Assembly: GCA_964036295.1 (NCBI GenBank)
Contig: OZ038466.1
Coordinates: 21,070,597-21,134,596, forward strand
DNA length: 64,000 bases
DNA from: Plumapathes pennacea
Taxonomy: Eukaryota > Cnidaria > Anthozoa > Antipatharia > Myriopathidae
Direction: 5' to 3'
The position numbers were made by a program, and so were the translations under genes. Shown piece after piece: positions 14,479-29,421 of this stretch (positions within the stretch are counted from its first letter, which is position 1; each line of letters starts with the position of its first letter). The notes beneath the pieces were generated by a model. The model searched no databases. It was not told the DNA's origin and was given only the letters and a program-made list of their open reading frames with translations.

Positions 14479-14657
14479 CAGTCGAACATCGCTATTTCGA
14501 ACTCGGATAATTCGAAATCCCCGTTATTTCGAAGTCAAGCCGAACCCCGTGGATATATTTTTTCAGTCATTTACCAACGGCTATTTCGAAACCCCACTAC
14601 CGTATTTCGAACTTTTTTCCGTGTCCCGTGCGACTTCGAAACAGCGGGGTTCGACTG
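14479..14657. mobile_element. Tigger-like MITE (CAGTCGAAC ends)
   Basis: CAGTCGAACATCGCTATTTCGAA at the left, GGGGTTCGACTG at the right, with 'atttcgaa' repeated inside. TA precedes the left end. Confidence 0.75.
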
Positions 14658-14753
14658 TGTGTGATCAAAGCTACAATGTATCATTATTTCAAACGTCACT
14701 CTTGGGTAAAAACCTGTTGAGACACTCCAAACCCATGTTGTTTCAACAAAATA

Positions 14754-14885
14754 CAGTGGAATCTCGATATTAAACACGAACCTTCAAGTGAAACGAAAAT
14801 CGGTTCGACTTACCGGGCGTAAAATTACAGTGTCAGAAAATCAAAGGGAGAAAGATTTATAGTTCGAGTTATCAAGATTCCACTG
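14754..14885. mobile_element. Tigger-like MITE with TA target duplication
   Basis: CAGTGGAATCTCGATA at the left, AAGATTCCACTG at the right, flanked on both sides by TA. Confidence 0.8.
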
Positions 14886-15081
14886 TAGTGTAAAATTCCT
14901 CCTCTCCCCTCTAACTTTCAGTATTCAACCTCGAATGTCAAATGTCCACAGCAGTCAACAGGACGGCTACTAACTGTACAACATTGTAAGGCAGATGAAT
15001 TGTGTCAACAGTTTTGTCCAAATATAAGCCACTTAACTTTATGAATTCGACTTGTATGGGATTCCGTATATATGTTTGTAA

Positions 15082-18000
15082 TCACGAGCCGAACTCCACC
15101 GTTGAAGAGTCGATAGGCTTGTACTCGTAAGAACCACGACCGTCCATGAACAGAACGTACTGAGGGAAAAACAGAGACGCGAGTGAATTGCAGGTATCTA
15201 AAAACTATAAAAATCACTCAGAATTATTCGTTTTGCAATCAATCCTTCGAGATTTAGAGTACGAAAACATCGGGGCCACGCATTGGTGTACAAGAGAGGC
15301 TAATGAGCAATCTTTTTAAACCCTTTTACTCCCAAGCTCAAAATACAGATTCTCCCAACCTTTCAAGAAGAAAATGTATGAGTGACGTAATGAGAAATAG
15401 TAGTTCGATCAGTGTTCATTTGAGAAAACTGCATTGTCTACTTCCCCTGTATACTCCCAGTGCTGCCAAAACCAACTGCAAGTAAATCGGACTCACCTCG
15501 TGGTATTTCCACAGTGACTTCCTGTGAGAAACCGTAAATAACGTAATGCCAATCTGAGGAACACAGAAACGCAGGATGAGCTGGATGTAACCGCTGGCAA
15601 CGGGAAAACCAACAGAAGAAACAACAACAATCGTGACAGTAGCAGCCGTAACAAAAGCAGAAGGGGCAGTACTGAATATCACAGTGTAGTAGTTGCTGTA
15701 ACGGCAACAGAAGAAGACTGTAGCAGTAGCAAAACGGAATAACGATAGTGGCACTGGCCGCCAACTACTGAAATATGTGAATGATAGTAGAAGTGCTCTG
15801 AAAAATGTCGCCTTTTGAGTACAAACTACAATCATGGTCAAAATTGTTGGGATGATTACAAATTTACCTTCCCCGGTTCATCGTTGGGGATGAGCCAACA
15901 TTATTGAATAGAGGGGGAGGGGAAGGGGGGTATATAAACCGAGGAGTATTGAGTCCTGCACGGATGAAAATTTTGCTCCGTTTGTGCGTATTGATTCGGC
16001 ACAAAGCGTCCAAACGAACTTTTGACTATCGTTGTAGTGCTCCCGGATAAAAAAACCTCCTACTACTGCTGGCTGCGGGGATCGAACCTATGACTCCCTG
16101 GTCCACAGACGTCTGGAAATCAGGCTAGAGCCTCACCGACAGAAAGAGTAAGAAACATACTAGTAGAATAAGGGAAAAGTCTTCAAACTTGCCTCTCTAC
16201 AGCGAGTGTACATAAATCCCTCGACGTCCACACTGACGGCACTCGTGCACTCGTCCAGAATGGCAAACTGTGGCTTGTGATAAAACAGTCGAGCCATCTA
16301 ACGAGGAGCAGAAAAAAAAAAAAAAAAAAAAAAAAAAAACATCCGTTTCAAAACGAGACCTAGTTCAATTTTACATGAAAATCAGCTGGGGTTATTTTAC
16401 ATTAAATTATTTTCGTGCCCCCTTGAAAGGTTTTGCCAGGCTACGCCTTGTTTTGAAACAGAGGCCAAAGGTCTCAGAAATGGTCTACAGTAATGTTAGC
16501 TCGCACTCAAGCTTAGCGGACCAAAATATTCAATATTATCGACTTTCAGCTTTCGGACTGTCTTAGCCTCGAGGTTCATGCATTCGTATTTGAGTTGTAA
16601 TGGCTAGGTTCGTGTTTCAGAGCCGTTCTTCTACAACATTTGCTCATGAGTCCTCCAAAACTGTCTTAGATTGAAGTTGCGGCAAGCCTGGATACGCGCT
16701 CAATCTTCTTAACAATCCACTTGTCACGGGAAGAACTGTCAAAAGAGTAAACGCGGACAAAATTATTGACTTACTGCCATGCGCTGCTTCTCGCCACCAC
16801 TAAGGACATCCATCCAGTCCTAACAATAGAAAACAGACAGACATAAATGTGTGTCGTTCACAGAAGTGGAGATGGTAAATAGGACAGTTTTACAATCTAT
16901 TTGTTTACCTGCACTGTGTCCCATCCGCCTTCCCGCTCAAGAATATTTTCCAAGTGAACCTGTGGACAAATGATTCAAATGTTACAGACACGTACGCTCC
17001 CTGGTAAAAGGTTTCATTTGGTTGAAAACGCTGGTGTATCAACTGAGAAGTTGATCGAGGTACTGGAACGGTGCAAGAATAAATGCAGTAGCTACTGTTA
17101 CTCTTATTCTTACGGCGTTCCAGTACCTCGATCAAACTGAATTACACCAGCGTTTTTATCACCACGCCGACGCAGTTAATCTAGTTCTCTTAAGAGATGG
17201 TATCACACTGTTCATTTGGTTGACTCTGACTTTAATATCTGTGGTACAATGCCTAATAAAAGCTATCCATCGCCGTAGCAAAGGGCAAAGCATGACTAGC
17301 CAAACAGGAGTAAGGAGGGAGGGGAGTGGGGTCATATCGTGTTTGTTCGTGTTACCTATTGTAGTGAAATGTGGGTATATTTTTGTCTTGAATAGGGTCA
17401 GGGTTTGGGGTTTTGAGAGCATCAGCGGCACCTCCCCAAACTATAGCTGCGCCCCTCCCTTCCCCAACAGCATCTTCTACTGATATTAGAATGTGTATCT
17501 ATTCCTCGAGAACTTCCATTTGAGTGGTCAAACTTCTAGGTTTAAGAGGCGGGCGTTTGTAGGTCTGACCATGGCAGTGAACGTGTTAAGGCAGACTTAC
17601 CTGATTAAGGTATTCCTCCAGCTGCTGGTCACTGATTCCTTTCCTTCGCTGATCATCCAACGTGTCGGGGTAGATCACCTGATCACGCAGGGACCCTAAA
17701 GCCATATAAGGGCGCTACGAAAACAAAAACAAAACTAAAAACATGCGGAATTCAAATCAGATCCCATGTGGGCAACACAAGTCTTCAAAACCACTTTAAA
17801 ATATGATGCCCTGGGATGCGAGTTGGCCACTTACAGTACATCACATCACATCTCATATAAAACACAACCAACCAAAGATCCTATTTTGTGTTCAATCTTT
17901 AAATTCTTCGAACATAATCTTGAACATGAACTTGATTTCTGTACGAGGTTGGGAGTATTAGACATTTGCCGGAGTTGATTCTTTTACCTGTGGTACGTAG

Positions 18001-18485
18001 AACAGTTTGCTCTTGTTGGGCTTCACTAATATTCCACCAAATAACGGCCAGAGCTGCAAAAAAGGAAACGCAAAACATGTTTTCTAACCTGCAATCCTTC
18101 ATGACGTCAAACATGAATATTTGTTTGTTTGATTATATTGATCAACACTGTCTTCTACTCTATCTCTCACCCAATAGAACCCCCACAGTCAACCTAAAAT
18201 ATACGTGTTTCATCGATCGTCGAATTTGCTGACTGTCAAGACTTATTTCAAGCCATAAAGCGCCTGTTCACGGTTATATATATTCTAAACGATTTAGCAT
18301 AACTGCTTGTGCTACCTGTATCTGTACTGCATATGATTTACTAGAACTAATTTCATTGAATATCACTGATACCAAACAAATGGGCCATTTCCGAGATGCC
18401 TGTTTCCTCTGTTTCAAGACGAGGCCAAGGGTAAAACTAAACCTTTCGTATGAAAGAGTGTTTGATTTGCATGAAAATGAAATCT

Positions 18486-18520
<35 letters not shown>

Positions 18521-21500
18521 CTAGGCATCGTCTTGAAGCATGGGCAACAGGCATCTCCGAATTCGCATATTGAATTGGCGTCATTCCCTTCATTTCAGGC
18601 GAATTTTCCTTCGGTCATCGAGCAGAAATTACGACAGCAGCAAGGAACTAAACACAGAAAAAAGGTACGCAAGTTTCGGCTAAATTCTTTGTCTATATTT
18701 TAGTTAATTAGTGACCGAGCAAAATCTCCTATACATTTCCTTATAAGATGGCATATGCTAATTACCATGACGCGTCTGGAGCCTGGGCCGGTTGTGAATG
18801 AACTAGCACTCAGGAAAACTCATACCGCATTTGAGCGAGAGACTGGCTAATAAATTCAGAATATATTAAAAAGTCACGCGATCACGATATGTAAATAATC
18901 ATAGCACGAACATGGAGGTGAAGGAACTTTTCAGTCGCTTGAAGAAGGAAGCCGAGTGCTCTATTTGCATTCACACGGTCAACAAACCCAAGAGTCTTCC
19001 TTGCCTTCACAGCTTTTGCCTCGACTGTATCAACAATTTCGCAGCCAGCAAACGAAAACAAGGTAAATCTACGTTCGGCTGTCCTGAGTGTTCAGCGCCA
19101 ATCGAGATTCCCGACGGAGACAAGTTCGATGATTTCCCAACTTCGTTTTACCTCAACCGACTGCTCGATATTTTGGCCCTGGAAGACAGCAGCACAGAGC
19201 AGCAAAAGTGCAACAACTGTGATGAAAACGCTTCCGCCACTTCCTTCTGCTTTCAGTGCAAGAACTTCCTGTGTTCAGTTTGTCTCGCCGCCCATAATCG
19301 ACTCAAGCTCACTCAAGCTCATCGCCTGGCGTCGCTACAGAATTTAGCCGCTGGCGATGTACAAGAGTTGATTCAAAGACCCGTGCTGTGTGAGAAGGCA
19401 CACCACAAAGAAGAGCCGCTGGAATACTATTGTCAAGATTGTCAAGTCTGTATCTGTCTTAGATGCAGTGCCACCGCTCATAATCAACATCTCAAGTTAG
19501 ATATTGGAGACGCCGCCGAGCAGCACAAAGCGGAAATAATCCAAAGCATCCATAAGATCAAAGATCAGATTGCAGAAAGCAACCAAGAAATGCAAAAAGA
19601 CAAACAGAACTTTGAAGCTTTTGAACAGCAAGTAAAGTGCTCCAGAGATAATGTACAAGCCACTTTGTCTGAGCTGTTTCGGGTTTTGAAAGATTACGAG
19701 ACAAGCATCATGAAGCAACTGGACGATTTGTTTGCCAGACAGCGAGAAGTCCACTCTGCCAAACAGAAGAACTTTGAGCTGAGTTTGGCTCAGATGAACA
19801 GCTCTACTGACTACATGGAAGCCACTGTAGAAAGAAACATCGGAGCTGAGATTGTACGATTGCGAACAGCCCTCTCTCAACGGTGCGAAGAAATTCTGAA
19901 AGCAAACAAACCAAAAGCAAACAAGATTTGTAAAGTGGATTTCGTGACAAATGACAAGATGTGTCAGATTCTGCGACAATCAGCCCCAGGTCGAGTTGTT
20001 TCCAGTTTTACTGACCCATCAAGCTCAACAGCTGAAGGCAAAGGTTTACAAGAAGCAGAGTGTGGGGAAAGGGCTGAGTTCACGGTCACCACCAAAAATG
20101 ATGCAGGAGAGATATGCAATTTTGAAGACGATCAAGTCTCTATTCACATCCAAACAGCAAGAGAAAAACAAGTTGAAGCCGAGGTGAAAACCAACAAAGA
20201 TGGCACATTTCACGTGACTTTCACGCCAAGGAGACACGGGGAACATCACGTGACAATCAAAGTGAATGGACACTTCCTGCCTGGCAGTCCTTGGAATGTG
20301 CACGTGACCCCACATCAGTACCAGGTTCTCTCGTCGTTTGGTTCAGCAGGGACTGGTAAAGGAGAGTTTTATTGCCCGTATGCTTTGACTGTAAGCAGCA
20401 CCGGAAATGTTGCTGTGACTGATAGGGTAAATAAAAGAGTTCAAGTGTTCGACTCAGAAGGTCGATATTTGAAAGAATTTGGTCAAGGAGGGGCAGAGGT
20501 TGATGAAGGAGGGGAAGAGTTTGATGAAGGAGAAGAGTTTGATGAAGGAAAGAAAGAGGTTGGTGAAGGAAAGAACGAGGTTGGTGAAGGATGGGAAGAG
20601 TTTGATGAAGGAAAGAAAGAGGCTGGTGAAGGAAAGAAAGAGGTTGGTGAAGGATGGGAAGAGTTTTATGAAGGAAAGAAAGAGGTTGGTGAAGGATGGG
20701 AAGAGTTTGATGAAGGAAAGAAAGAGGTTGGTGAAGGAAAGAACGAGGTTGGTGAAGGATGGGAAGAGTTTGATGAAGGAAAGAAAGAGGCTGGTGAAGG
20801 AAAGAAAGAGGTTGGTGAAGGATGGGAAGAGTTTTATGAAGGAAAGAAAGAGGTTGGTGAAGGATGGGAAGAGTTTGATGAAGGAAAGAAAGAGGTTGGT
20901 GAAGGAAAGAACGAGGTTGGTGAAGGATGGGAAAAGTTTGTTGAAGGAGAGGAAGAGTTTGTTGAAGGAGAGGAAGAGTTCAGCTTTGCTTTAGTCACAT
21001 ACATCAATCCTGATCAAATTGTTGTCGTGTACTCCTTTCACGTTTTGCTGTTGAAGGAAAGTGGAGAATTCATCAAACACTTCAGTCCTGTTCATCTCCA
21101 GATTCCCCACAGTGTTTCAGTCACAAAAGCTGGTCACGTGGTCATGTGTGGCACTGAAAGCAATGAAGTGTTGGTTCTCTCCCCTGACGGGAATACATTG
21201 CTCCAATCCTTCAAGGCTCCAAACTGCGATGCAGTACCTTATTATGCTGTTCATCACGAAGATAAGTTCTTTGTGTCCTACTCTAACAGCCACTCCATTA
21301 AAGTGTTTGATGCGGAGGGTAATCACATACGAGATATTGGCAGCAAGGGGAGTGGAGACGGGCAGTTTAATCGTCCACGAGGCGTCACTATCGACAAGTT
21401 CAACAACTTGGTTGTTGTGGACGAGAACAACAACAGACTGCAGATATTCACCCCCGAGGGGGAGTTTGTTTCTGCCATCGGAGGAGAAGGAAGCGTACTT

Positions 21501-24500
21501 GGTCGGTTAAATATACCTGAAGACGTAGCGGTGTCGGAAGATGGTCGACTGTACGTCACTGATTATGGAAATAATCGAGTGCTAATTTTTCGTTAGTATT
21601 GTGGTCGGATATTCAATTTAGTTAAAGAAACCCTCTCACCGTAGATGCTTTGCGCGCCCAGTGACTAACGGCGGCCATTTTCGTATCATACGAAAATGGT
21701 GGATTCTCATGTTTTTCATCGTTCTATCGCGAATAAAATCAGCACAAACTCATTTCTTGTCTATGACATATATTGTCATTATTAGAAGTAGGTTTAGAGT
21801 TTAGAATTTATAACCGCTGATATTCGTGATAGGTGTCGCCTATTAGTAGAACTTCCTTTTCCCTCGGCTATATAATATTCAAGACACAGAACCTGTCTTC
21901 AAAGACTTGCACTGTTTTATCTAGTTAGGTTACAATGACGTAGGAATGTTCAACATTACAAAGAGTTGCCACTCTCTGTGTTACTCAAGAAAGTACGAGC
22001 GACTAGAAACCTCATCCTACAACAGGAAGAAGAACAAATAAAAAAAGAATATGTCTGCCTCCATGTGTCTCATTCGTTTTTTCGCATTAGTGAAAATCAT
22101 ACCTCGAGCTAAATGCAGGAAGCAATAAGCCACTTTCACAATCAGGCGCAGTTCGCGAAGCGCAGATTTTCTGGCGGGCCACCTGACGATAAATCGTGGC
22201 TGGAAGAGTGTATAACTTGTTTTTATGGCTACATAGCAATTATATAGACACAAAACCAAGCTCAGCAGAGAGATTTACTTGACAGACACCCGTTTATGTG
22301 GGCGGTAAAAAGTGCTATTTGCTACTGCGCATGACTGTGAAAGTGGCTTATAGAAAAGCAGCAGAGAACATAGAAGAACGTACCTCGCCCAAGACCCTGA
22401 AGAGCGAACTTTTACCACAGCCATTTGGTCCACAAACCAATACATTCATTCCTGAGCGCACCTTCACAAGAAAAAACAAAAAACAAAAAAAAACAAAAAC
22501 AAAAAAAAACAAAGTCTTTACTCCCCTTCTACCCTGGTTTCAGAGGTCCTTATCTTACTCTTTTACTCTTTTAAGAGAAATTACTTCCTTCTCCGCTCTC
22601 TTCCCCTCGTCGTTCTCTACGTAATCTCTCTCAAAGGAGTAAGATAAGGACCTCTGAAACCAGGGTACTCCCCACCCGGAGAATAAATGAAAACCTGGGA
22701 CCAATTCAATAAACACTTACCCATTCTTCAATTTGAGCCATTATTCTAACGCCACTAAACGGACTTTGATCTGAATGAAAGTTTGTAAAAACTTTGTCAA
22801 ACTTGTTAAATGCATGTGTAAATGTTTTATTGAATTAGCCCCTGAAGAACATGGTCAAATACAAACTCTGTAAGATAAACAACCCACCATCACGCCCAAC
22901 AAATATCAAGCCCGCTGTAAGCTTGTTCACTCCGTATACATATTCTTTTATAAGACTGCTCTGGAGTTTAGTTATTATCGCCTAAGTTCTTTGTGAAAAA
23001 GAAAACACACCAATCTGCGAGGCCGCTGTAACCTCGCCCACTCTGTGTAAATAGAATGTACGAGACTGTTTTTGATTCATCGATCGAATTAAGTTTTGTT
23101 CTTGTACCTTATTATCACGCGTTAACACTAACTGTGATGCATTAAGGCCTGGCAAAACGAGGACACATTGTGGCGGCAACATTGCTAGCGCGCGCAGTTT
23201 CCCAAATGTTGCTCCGTTTTGCTACGCGCGAAACATTTGTTGCGGACACAAATTTGTGTCCTGGACACAAAAAATGATTCTGAAAAACTTAAGAAACATT
23301 TGTTGTGTCCGCGCGGAGCGCAACAATGTTGCCGCACGTTTTGCCACCCTGGAAACATCAAAAGACACAATGTTACTGCCACACAAAGTGTCCTCGTTTT
23401 GCCAGGCCATTATCTTGATGAGATAACATTACAATTATACGTAGCGCATGGGAGAGCTGTACGTGGGACTTTCACACGACTTTTAGTAAATTAAAATGTT
23501 TGAAGGGTAGTAAAGCAGGGATCCGACTTATTTACTGACTCGATCCCCTGGTCACAGATTAGATGAAGGATGTAGAACTGACCTCAAACGACATGTCATC
23601 CACCAGAAGGTCGCCATTTGGAGTAACAAGTGGCACATGCTCAAACCTAACAGAGGGAAGTGGAGAGGGCTTTCATAGGTCATTACCAGTAAAGACTCAG
23701 CATAAGGTTCTATGTTTACGGCGTTGGAGAGCACGGAAAAACATTCTTGACGTCACTTAAAAAGGTCAGCGTTCGTCGCTATTGCTTGCACTCGAGGTAA
23801 AATTTCAACCTCGTGTGCAAACCTTGTTTTTCATGTAAACAACTTATATTGTAGAAAATGCATTGAAGTAACTTATAGTTGAATATGAAGGCCTAGTATT
23901 GGTCAGAGCAAAGCAGAGCAGAAAGTGTGTTTCCGCAGTGCTTCAGCAAAGTGGAAACCTTACCTTATCACGTGATCAGTTTCGACAATCTGGCCACTGT
24001 TTGGTACCCATTTCCTGACTTCCTTCTCGTCTGCCAGAAAGAGAGAAATAGTCCGTATTTCCTTCATTTCTGTATATTTCTAAACACATTAGATTGTGGT
24101 TGTAGAGGGCTGAGAGGTTTGGCAAGCGGGGGCAATGGATGGAGAAGAACGGGAGATAGAAAACTAAGTCAAAGAAACAGGAGAAATCTAAAGCTTACCT
24201 TTGCCCTTTTCGCCGTTTCCTTGTTGAGATATCATAGTTCTTTTGTAGATTCCCTGGTTTAGGTCTTTGAGGACTGTCATCAGTTCGTAGACTCTCATGG
24301 TAAACCTACAAAGAAAAGAAAAAGATGAACAATGCGACGGACCTTTGATGCAATTACATCGACATCACCATCTTTTCGTTTATAAAACCCATAATTATTC
24401 TTTCAGATCCAATCACATACCCAGAAAGTCTTGTCATTTCTCTTCCTGCCAACACGAGACGGCCGATCGCTTCTGCCAGCTTCACCAGCATCCGTCCGCT

Positions 24501-24720
24501 GCGGTAATAATCCTGAAGGTAATTGTAAACAAGTTGAACTGGTCGGTAAGTGGTCGGTAAGGTGGTCGGTATGTGGTCGGTATGTGGTCGGTATGCGGTT
24601 GGTATGTGGTCGGTATGTGGTCGGTAACGTGGTTGGTAACGTGGTCGGTAACGTGGTCCTGAAGGTGTGCCAGATGAAAAATTGTTGCAGTATACAGGAT
24701 GTTGTTGATGTTGATGTTGA

Positions 24721-24755
<35 letters not shown>

Positions 24756-27700
24756 CTGTTGTATGTTGACAATTGGGAAAGAAAGAAATTGTACCTCCAT
24801 TCTCTCGCTGTGTGAAGTGTGCATATGTCGTGAGCTGGAGAGATCCAGGAAAGGCCTGCTCACAACAGTAAACCCAACAGCAGTGGCGACATCTGGCATA
24901 GAAAAAGAAACAAGCGAAATTACACCAACAGATAAATTTACTACTACAGTAACCACTTTCTGGGCTTCATGGCAACTACACTTAGTATTAAGAAAGATAA
25001 AAAATCGAAGTCGCAAATTTGTTTTCATCTACGAGAGAGAGAGAGAGAGAGAGAGAATATCGAGAGTTTCAGAGCTCAACATCTGAAAATAAGTGAAGTA
25101 GAAGTCAAGTGAAGTAGAAACTGTACTGTATGTTAACATTCCGCTGTATAAACTTACACTTAGCAATTATGTTGTCAATGATGCCCATGCTGAACCTGAA
25201 CTGAATGAACTCCCTCAGATGATCGACCTGCAAACAAGTTGCAGAATAATGAGAGGTATAAACGGCCTCAAGTCCAGATGGAAATTGGGAAGCACAAGGT
25301 TGACGGTGAAGAAGATCGGAGAAACAGTGTTAAAAACGGGAGGATGAGGGGGGGGGGGGGGGGGGGGGGGGAGAAGAATACAGAGAGAGGTTATGTGAAA
25401 AACAAGGACGAGGAGCCGTGATTAACAAAGAAAGAAAAGTGGGAAGAGGAGGAGAAACAGCAGGGAAGGAAGCTCAAGAATTATAGGATAACGAGGTGGA
25501 AGACATGGACGACCTGAGGAAGGGAGAGATGGTTATCCTGAGTGAACTCACATTCATCACCAGTGTTGTGATCATGATTACTTAGTAATGATCCATGTCT
25601 ACTGTAGGATTTTTCTTTCTTTATTATGGGAGTCCTCGCACTATGCCTTACCAGTCTCTTGAATGTCCCCTCGATGGTCAGTTTTTCTCTTCTGTTTCCT
25701 TGATAAAAGGCAATCTCCTCACTAGCAGAGAGAGCATACAACTGATGTAAGAAAACTAATGCAACACGACACGACACGATACAACAGATCAGAACACGAC
25801 ACTACACGGCAGAACACACCGTAACACGTTACAACGCAACACATCATTATCACAACACATCACAAGACGACACAGCGTAGCAAAGCACGACACACAGTCT
25901 ACTGTACCTGTTAGTGATCAGCCTTGAATTAACAAATCTGAATTCGCCCTCGTGGTGCTGCTCCTTCACCGTCATCCTTCCCACGGGTCGTCGTAACCTT
26001 TAAATATCGTAAAGCATTTAAAGCAGAGACTAACAAGAACAAACATTATATACGCAGTACTTCATAAATGTATGGTTCCCACGCCTATATCGTGCTAAGG
26101 AGATGTCAGTGCACATCGTTTTCCACCAGACTGCAGTACAGTAGTAGGATTCGCCGAGAAGGACCGCCATATCATTGCTTAGTAATTTGCCAGTGCATTG
26201 ATGATATCTCCACTTTATATACAGTAATTCTTGGGAGTATTCTGGTGGAGCCGGGTGGTTTAGCGTCACTACGCAGCCACTTCGTTCAATGCTGCAAAAA
26301 CCTATGAGAAGGCGTGTCCACTTATCCATCATTTTAGGAAGTGCTGTCAAAAATGCGACTCCATTCTTTCTTCAATCTTTCGACATCAGTCTATTTGCCG
26401 ATGGCATTGCTTAGATAAAAGCTGCGATCAATTCTCAATACATCCCGCCAGTGCATTTTCTGCTGAAATCATTGGGCGAACATACCTCGTGAGCAGCACT
26501 CCTGACAAAGCCAAATATCCCAGCATGATCGACGGACCCTGAAAAGGATGACCACTTGTAAGCAACATACTGTATCCTTACTTCAGGGTTCAAGTCAGTA
26601 AAACGTTTCTAAGGGTTAGTGTAGTTTACAAGTCGTATCAAGGTACCCGCACGTTAAAACATACTCTAATCCAATACGAATGGACAAAGTATACTGTTCG
26701 AGCTATGCATTTCAGACCTGCATCCGCAAGGTTTGCAAATTTTTTTCAGACTAGAGTCCGTTTAGTGGTGTTAGAATAATGGTCCAAGTTGTAAAATACA
26801 CTTATAAATGTTTCTTGAATTGGCCCCAGGAAAGGACAAGTCTCGACTGACGTCCATAGAATACTGCCCATTGCTTTGGCTTCGTATTTTGCTACCCATT
26901 TTTGTTCGTCGAAGTAAGATTTGAAACATTCTCTATACCTGCACGTGTATGCACTTGAACTTACTCTTTCGCTTACGTCACTCAAATTCACATCCTTCGG
27001 TTACACCTGCCTTGCGCTTGTAATAACACACAGCTCCTATAGTATATTCTATTTTACAACAAACTACAGTAAAGTGGGAAGACAAAGAAGTCAAAGAACT
27101 CACTTGTATTCCTATCGCTCCAGTCAACCTGTACACGTAGATGACGATGTCAAGGAGAGGCTGTGATTGATGTAACAGAGTTAGTAGTCACATACAGTGC
27201 AGTACAAGCGTCTGTTAACTTAAGAGATTAAACCTCTGTCCACAAGTATCCGTTTACGATTAAAAAAACAAATTCCTCTTTGTGGTTCGGCCTTCCGTCC
27301 ACACAAAAACGGTCATCGAAAACGGAGCTTTTCGAAAACGCTCTCCAAAGTGGAATTTTTTAAAAACGCCGTTTTTACACACTCGAGTGTGGACACCCGA
27401 AAATGTACGCTGACGTCACGATAATCTCTTTACACATTTTCATTGCGTGGGTGGCCTATACAAATCCATAGAAAGGAGTGCGATGTCTGCCGTGTGCTCA
27501 CCTTGCTAACATTTGAATAGAGTTCTGCAAGAGTGTCACAGAATTTGTCCACATCCTAAAAATAAGGGCGACGGAAAGATTGCAGATCAGCAGGACACTG
27601 GGAGAACGTGTAGTATGTACTCAAGATTGAAAGGGTAAAGAATGCTGTTTGATAACTATGCTAAAAACCAAAAAAGGCGCATTTGTCCACAAGACGTTTC

Positions 27701-29374
27701 CAAATGATGCATTTCAGAGGGAGGGAAGCTTACCAGAAGACATTAAATATTCTGCCCGGATGTATATAAATCACAAAACTTGATGCCCTTGTACCATAAT
27801 GAAGTACTGTTTGTAATATTGTAGTAAAAAACATGATAAATCAACTAAAAGTCGATGTGGCAAAGCTAAATAATGTTTAAAAACTTGCCAAATGTTTCAA
27901 GTGTTAGCCCTTCGTCGGAGCAACTTTAATACTGCAGTTCCTCTTGCAGGGTCATTACTTTCGGAACTTTATGGTGACTGCATTCATCTTTCCCTCATAG
28001 ATTCTCATTTGCTCTTCATACATTTATTTCCACACTGACACAGTCTTCTCAAAAGTATTAGCATTTCCAATGTATTGTACTGTAGTATAGACTTACCTGG
28101 GTCAGTAGTTGATCAGCATTGGCAATTCTGTTGTCCAGATTACTCATCTTGTAAAAGGTAAAGTTACTAGAAAAAGAGTACAAATTCAAATACTATAGTT
28201 GTAAAATGTACTGTACACTCTTGTAATACAAGTTACACAGTAAATTGTGACTGGCTTGGTAGGATATAGTGGTTAGTGCAGGATAGCATACTTGGAAAGT
28301 GGCTCTATGTTTTGAACTTTCAAAAGAATATTGATACGGACAGTAAGTTATATTATACCAGTAACCAACTCCACATAGATGTATAGCAGGAGCATCCTCA
28401 CCTGAGATACTGACTGTTCAGATGTAGTGTCAGTCTTGTACGGAATCTCAGTTTCAGTTCATTGAGACCAAACTATAGTCAGATACAGAAATACAGCTGT
28501 CAGTTTCTACTACATAACCTTAGTTGATGTCTAAATAAAAAGTCTCCAGAAATTATTATTTAAAGTATACTTATAGGAGGATATCAAACAAGAACAGCAA
28601 AGAGAGGAATAATGAAAAAAGGCAAAAAAGACAGAAGAGAAGAAAACAAGTCAATAAGTAGAGGACAGAAAGGACAGAAGGAGAGTGGAAAGTGAAAGTG
28701 ATGAGAAGGAAAAAGAAAACATAAAGAGAAGAGACAAGGAGTCTAGAAGAGCAGTGAAGAGGGAGGGGACACAATAAAACCATTGACTGTAAGATGACTG
28801 CAGTATAACCATAAAGGGTGTACTCAATAGATATTTTTTATAGCAAATTGTCAGATGCAGTACACCTAAAACTTCTCACCTTTAAAACCTGATTGACAAG
28901 TGCTATCTGTAACAATAAATAAATAAATAAATAAACAAAAAGACAAAATGAATTGCTACATGTACATTTTGATGCTGACTGATGAATCATTTGTCAAACA
29001 GCTTGATGTCCAGAAACAACTGAAGCAAACAAAAGGAATCAATAATAGTCCATGCAAACACTTAGAATATACAAGTCATTCACTTGCAAAGTACTGCCAC
29101 TGCTTCTAAGGGGGAATTTTCATTTGGGCAGTTGAGGCTTACAGTATACCACACACAGCCATATAAATGGTACCTGGACTTTTTAATAGGTGTAAATGAA
29201 ACTTACTGCAGGCATCGCAGTGAGGAACTGGAACAAATTATCCTTGAAAGCAGCCATGTCACGACCAATGATTGCCCTAAAAGAAATATAGAAGTTGACA
29301 AAATATTACTAAAAAAATAGAGAAGTTGACAAAATATTAAATATTAAAGGTAGCCCTTTTACTTTGCATCAACT

Positions 29375-29421
<47 letters not shown>

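Larger units (their letters stand above)
12395..15081. other. Intergenic DNA between Patched and ABCD3 3' ends
   Basis: No gene recognised. It holds a copy of a dispersed repeat on the complement (about 13040-13115), a diverged repeat with 'ggtacgctttcggattggtcc' (about 14030-14240) that also occurs near 62270 and 63540, and two Tigger-like MITEs. The two flanking genes converge here. Confidence 0.6.

Noticed and set aside
15416..15841. Minus-strand ORF ending in ABCD3 sequence
   Set aside because: It is intron read-through into the exon 15497-15553; the acceptor and phase define the real exon.
20479..20994. Basic heptad ORF overlapping the TRIM gene
   Set aside because: The 21-bp repeat keeps all frames periodic; the TRIM frame has the conserved domains on both sides.
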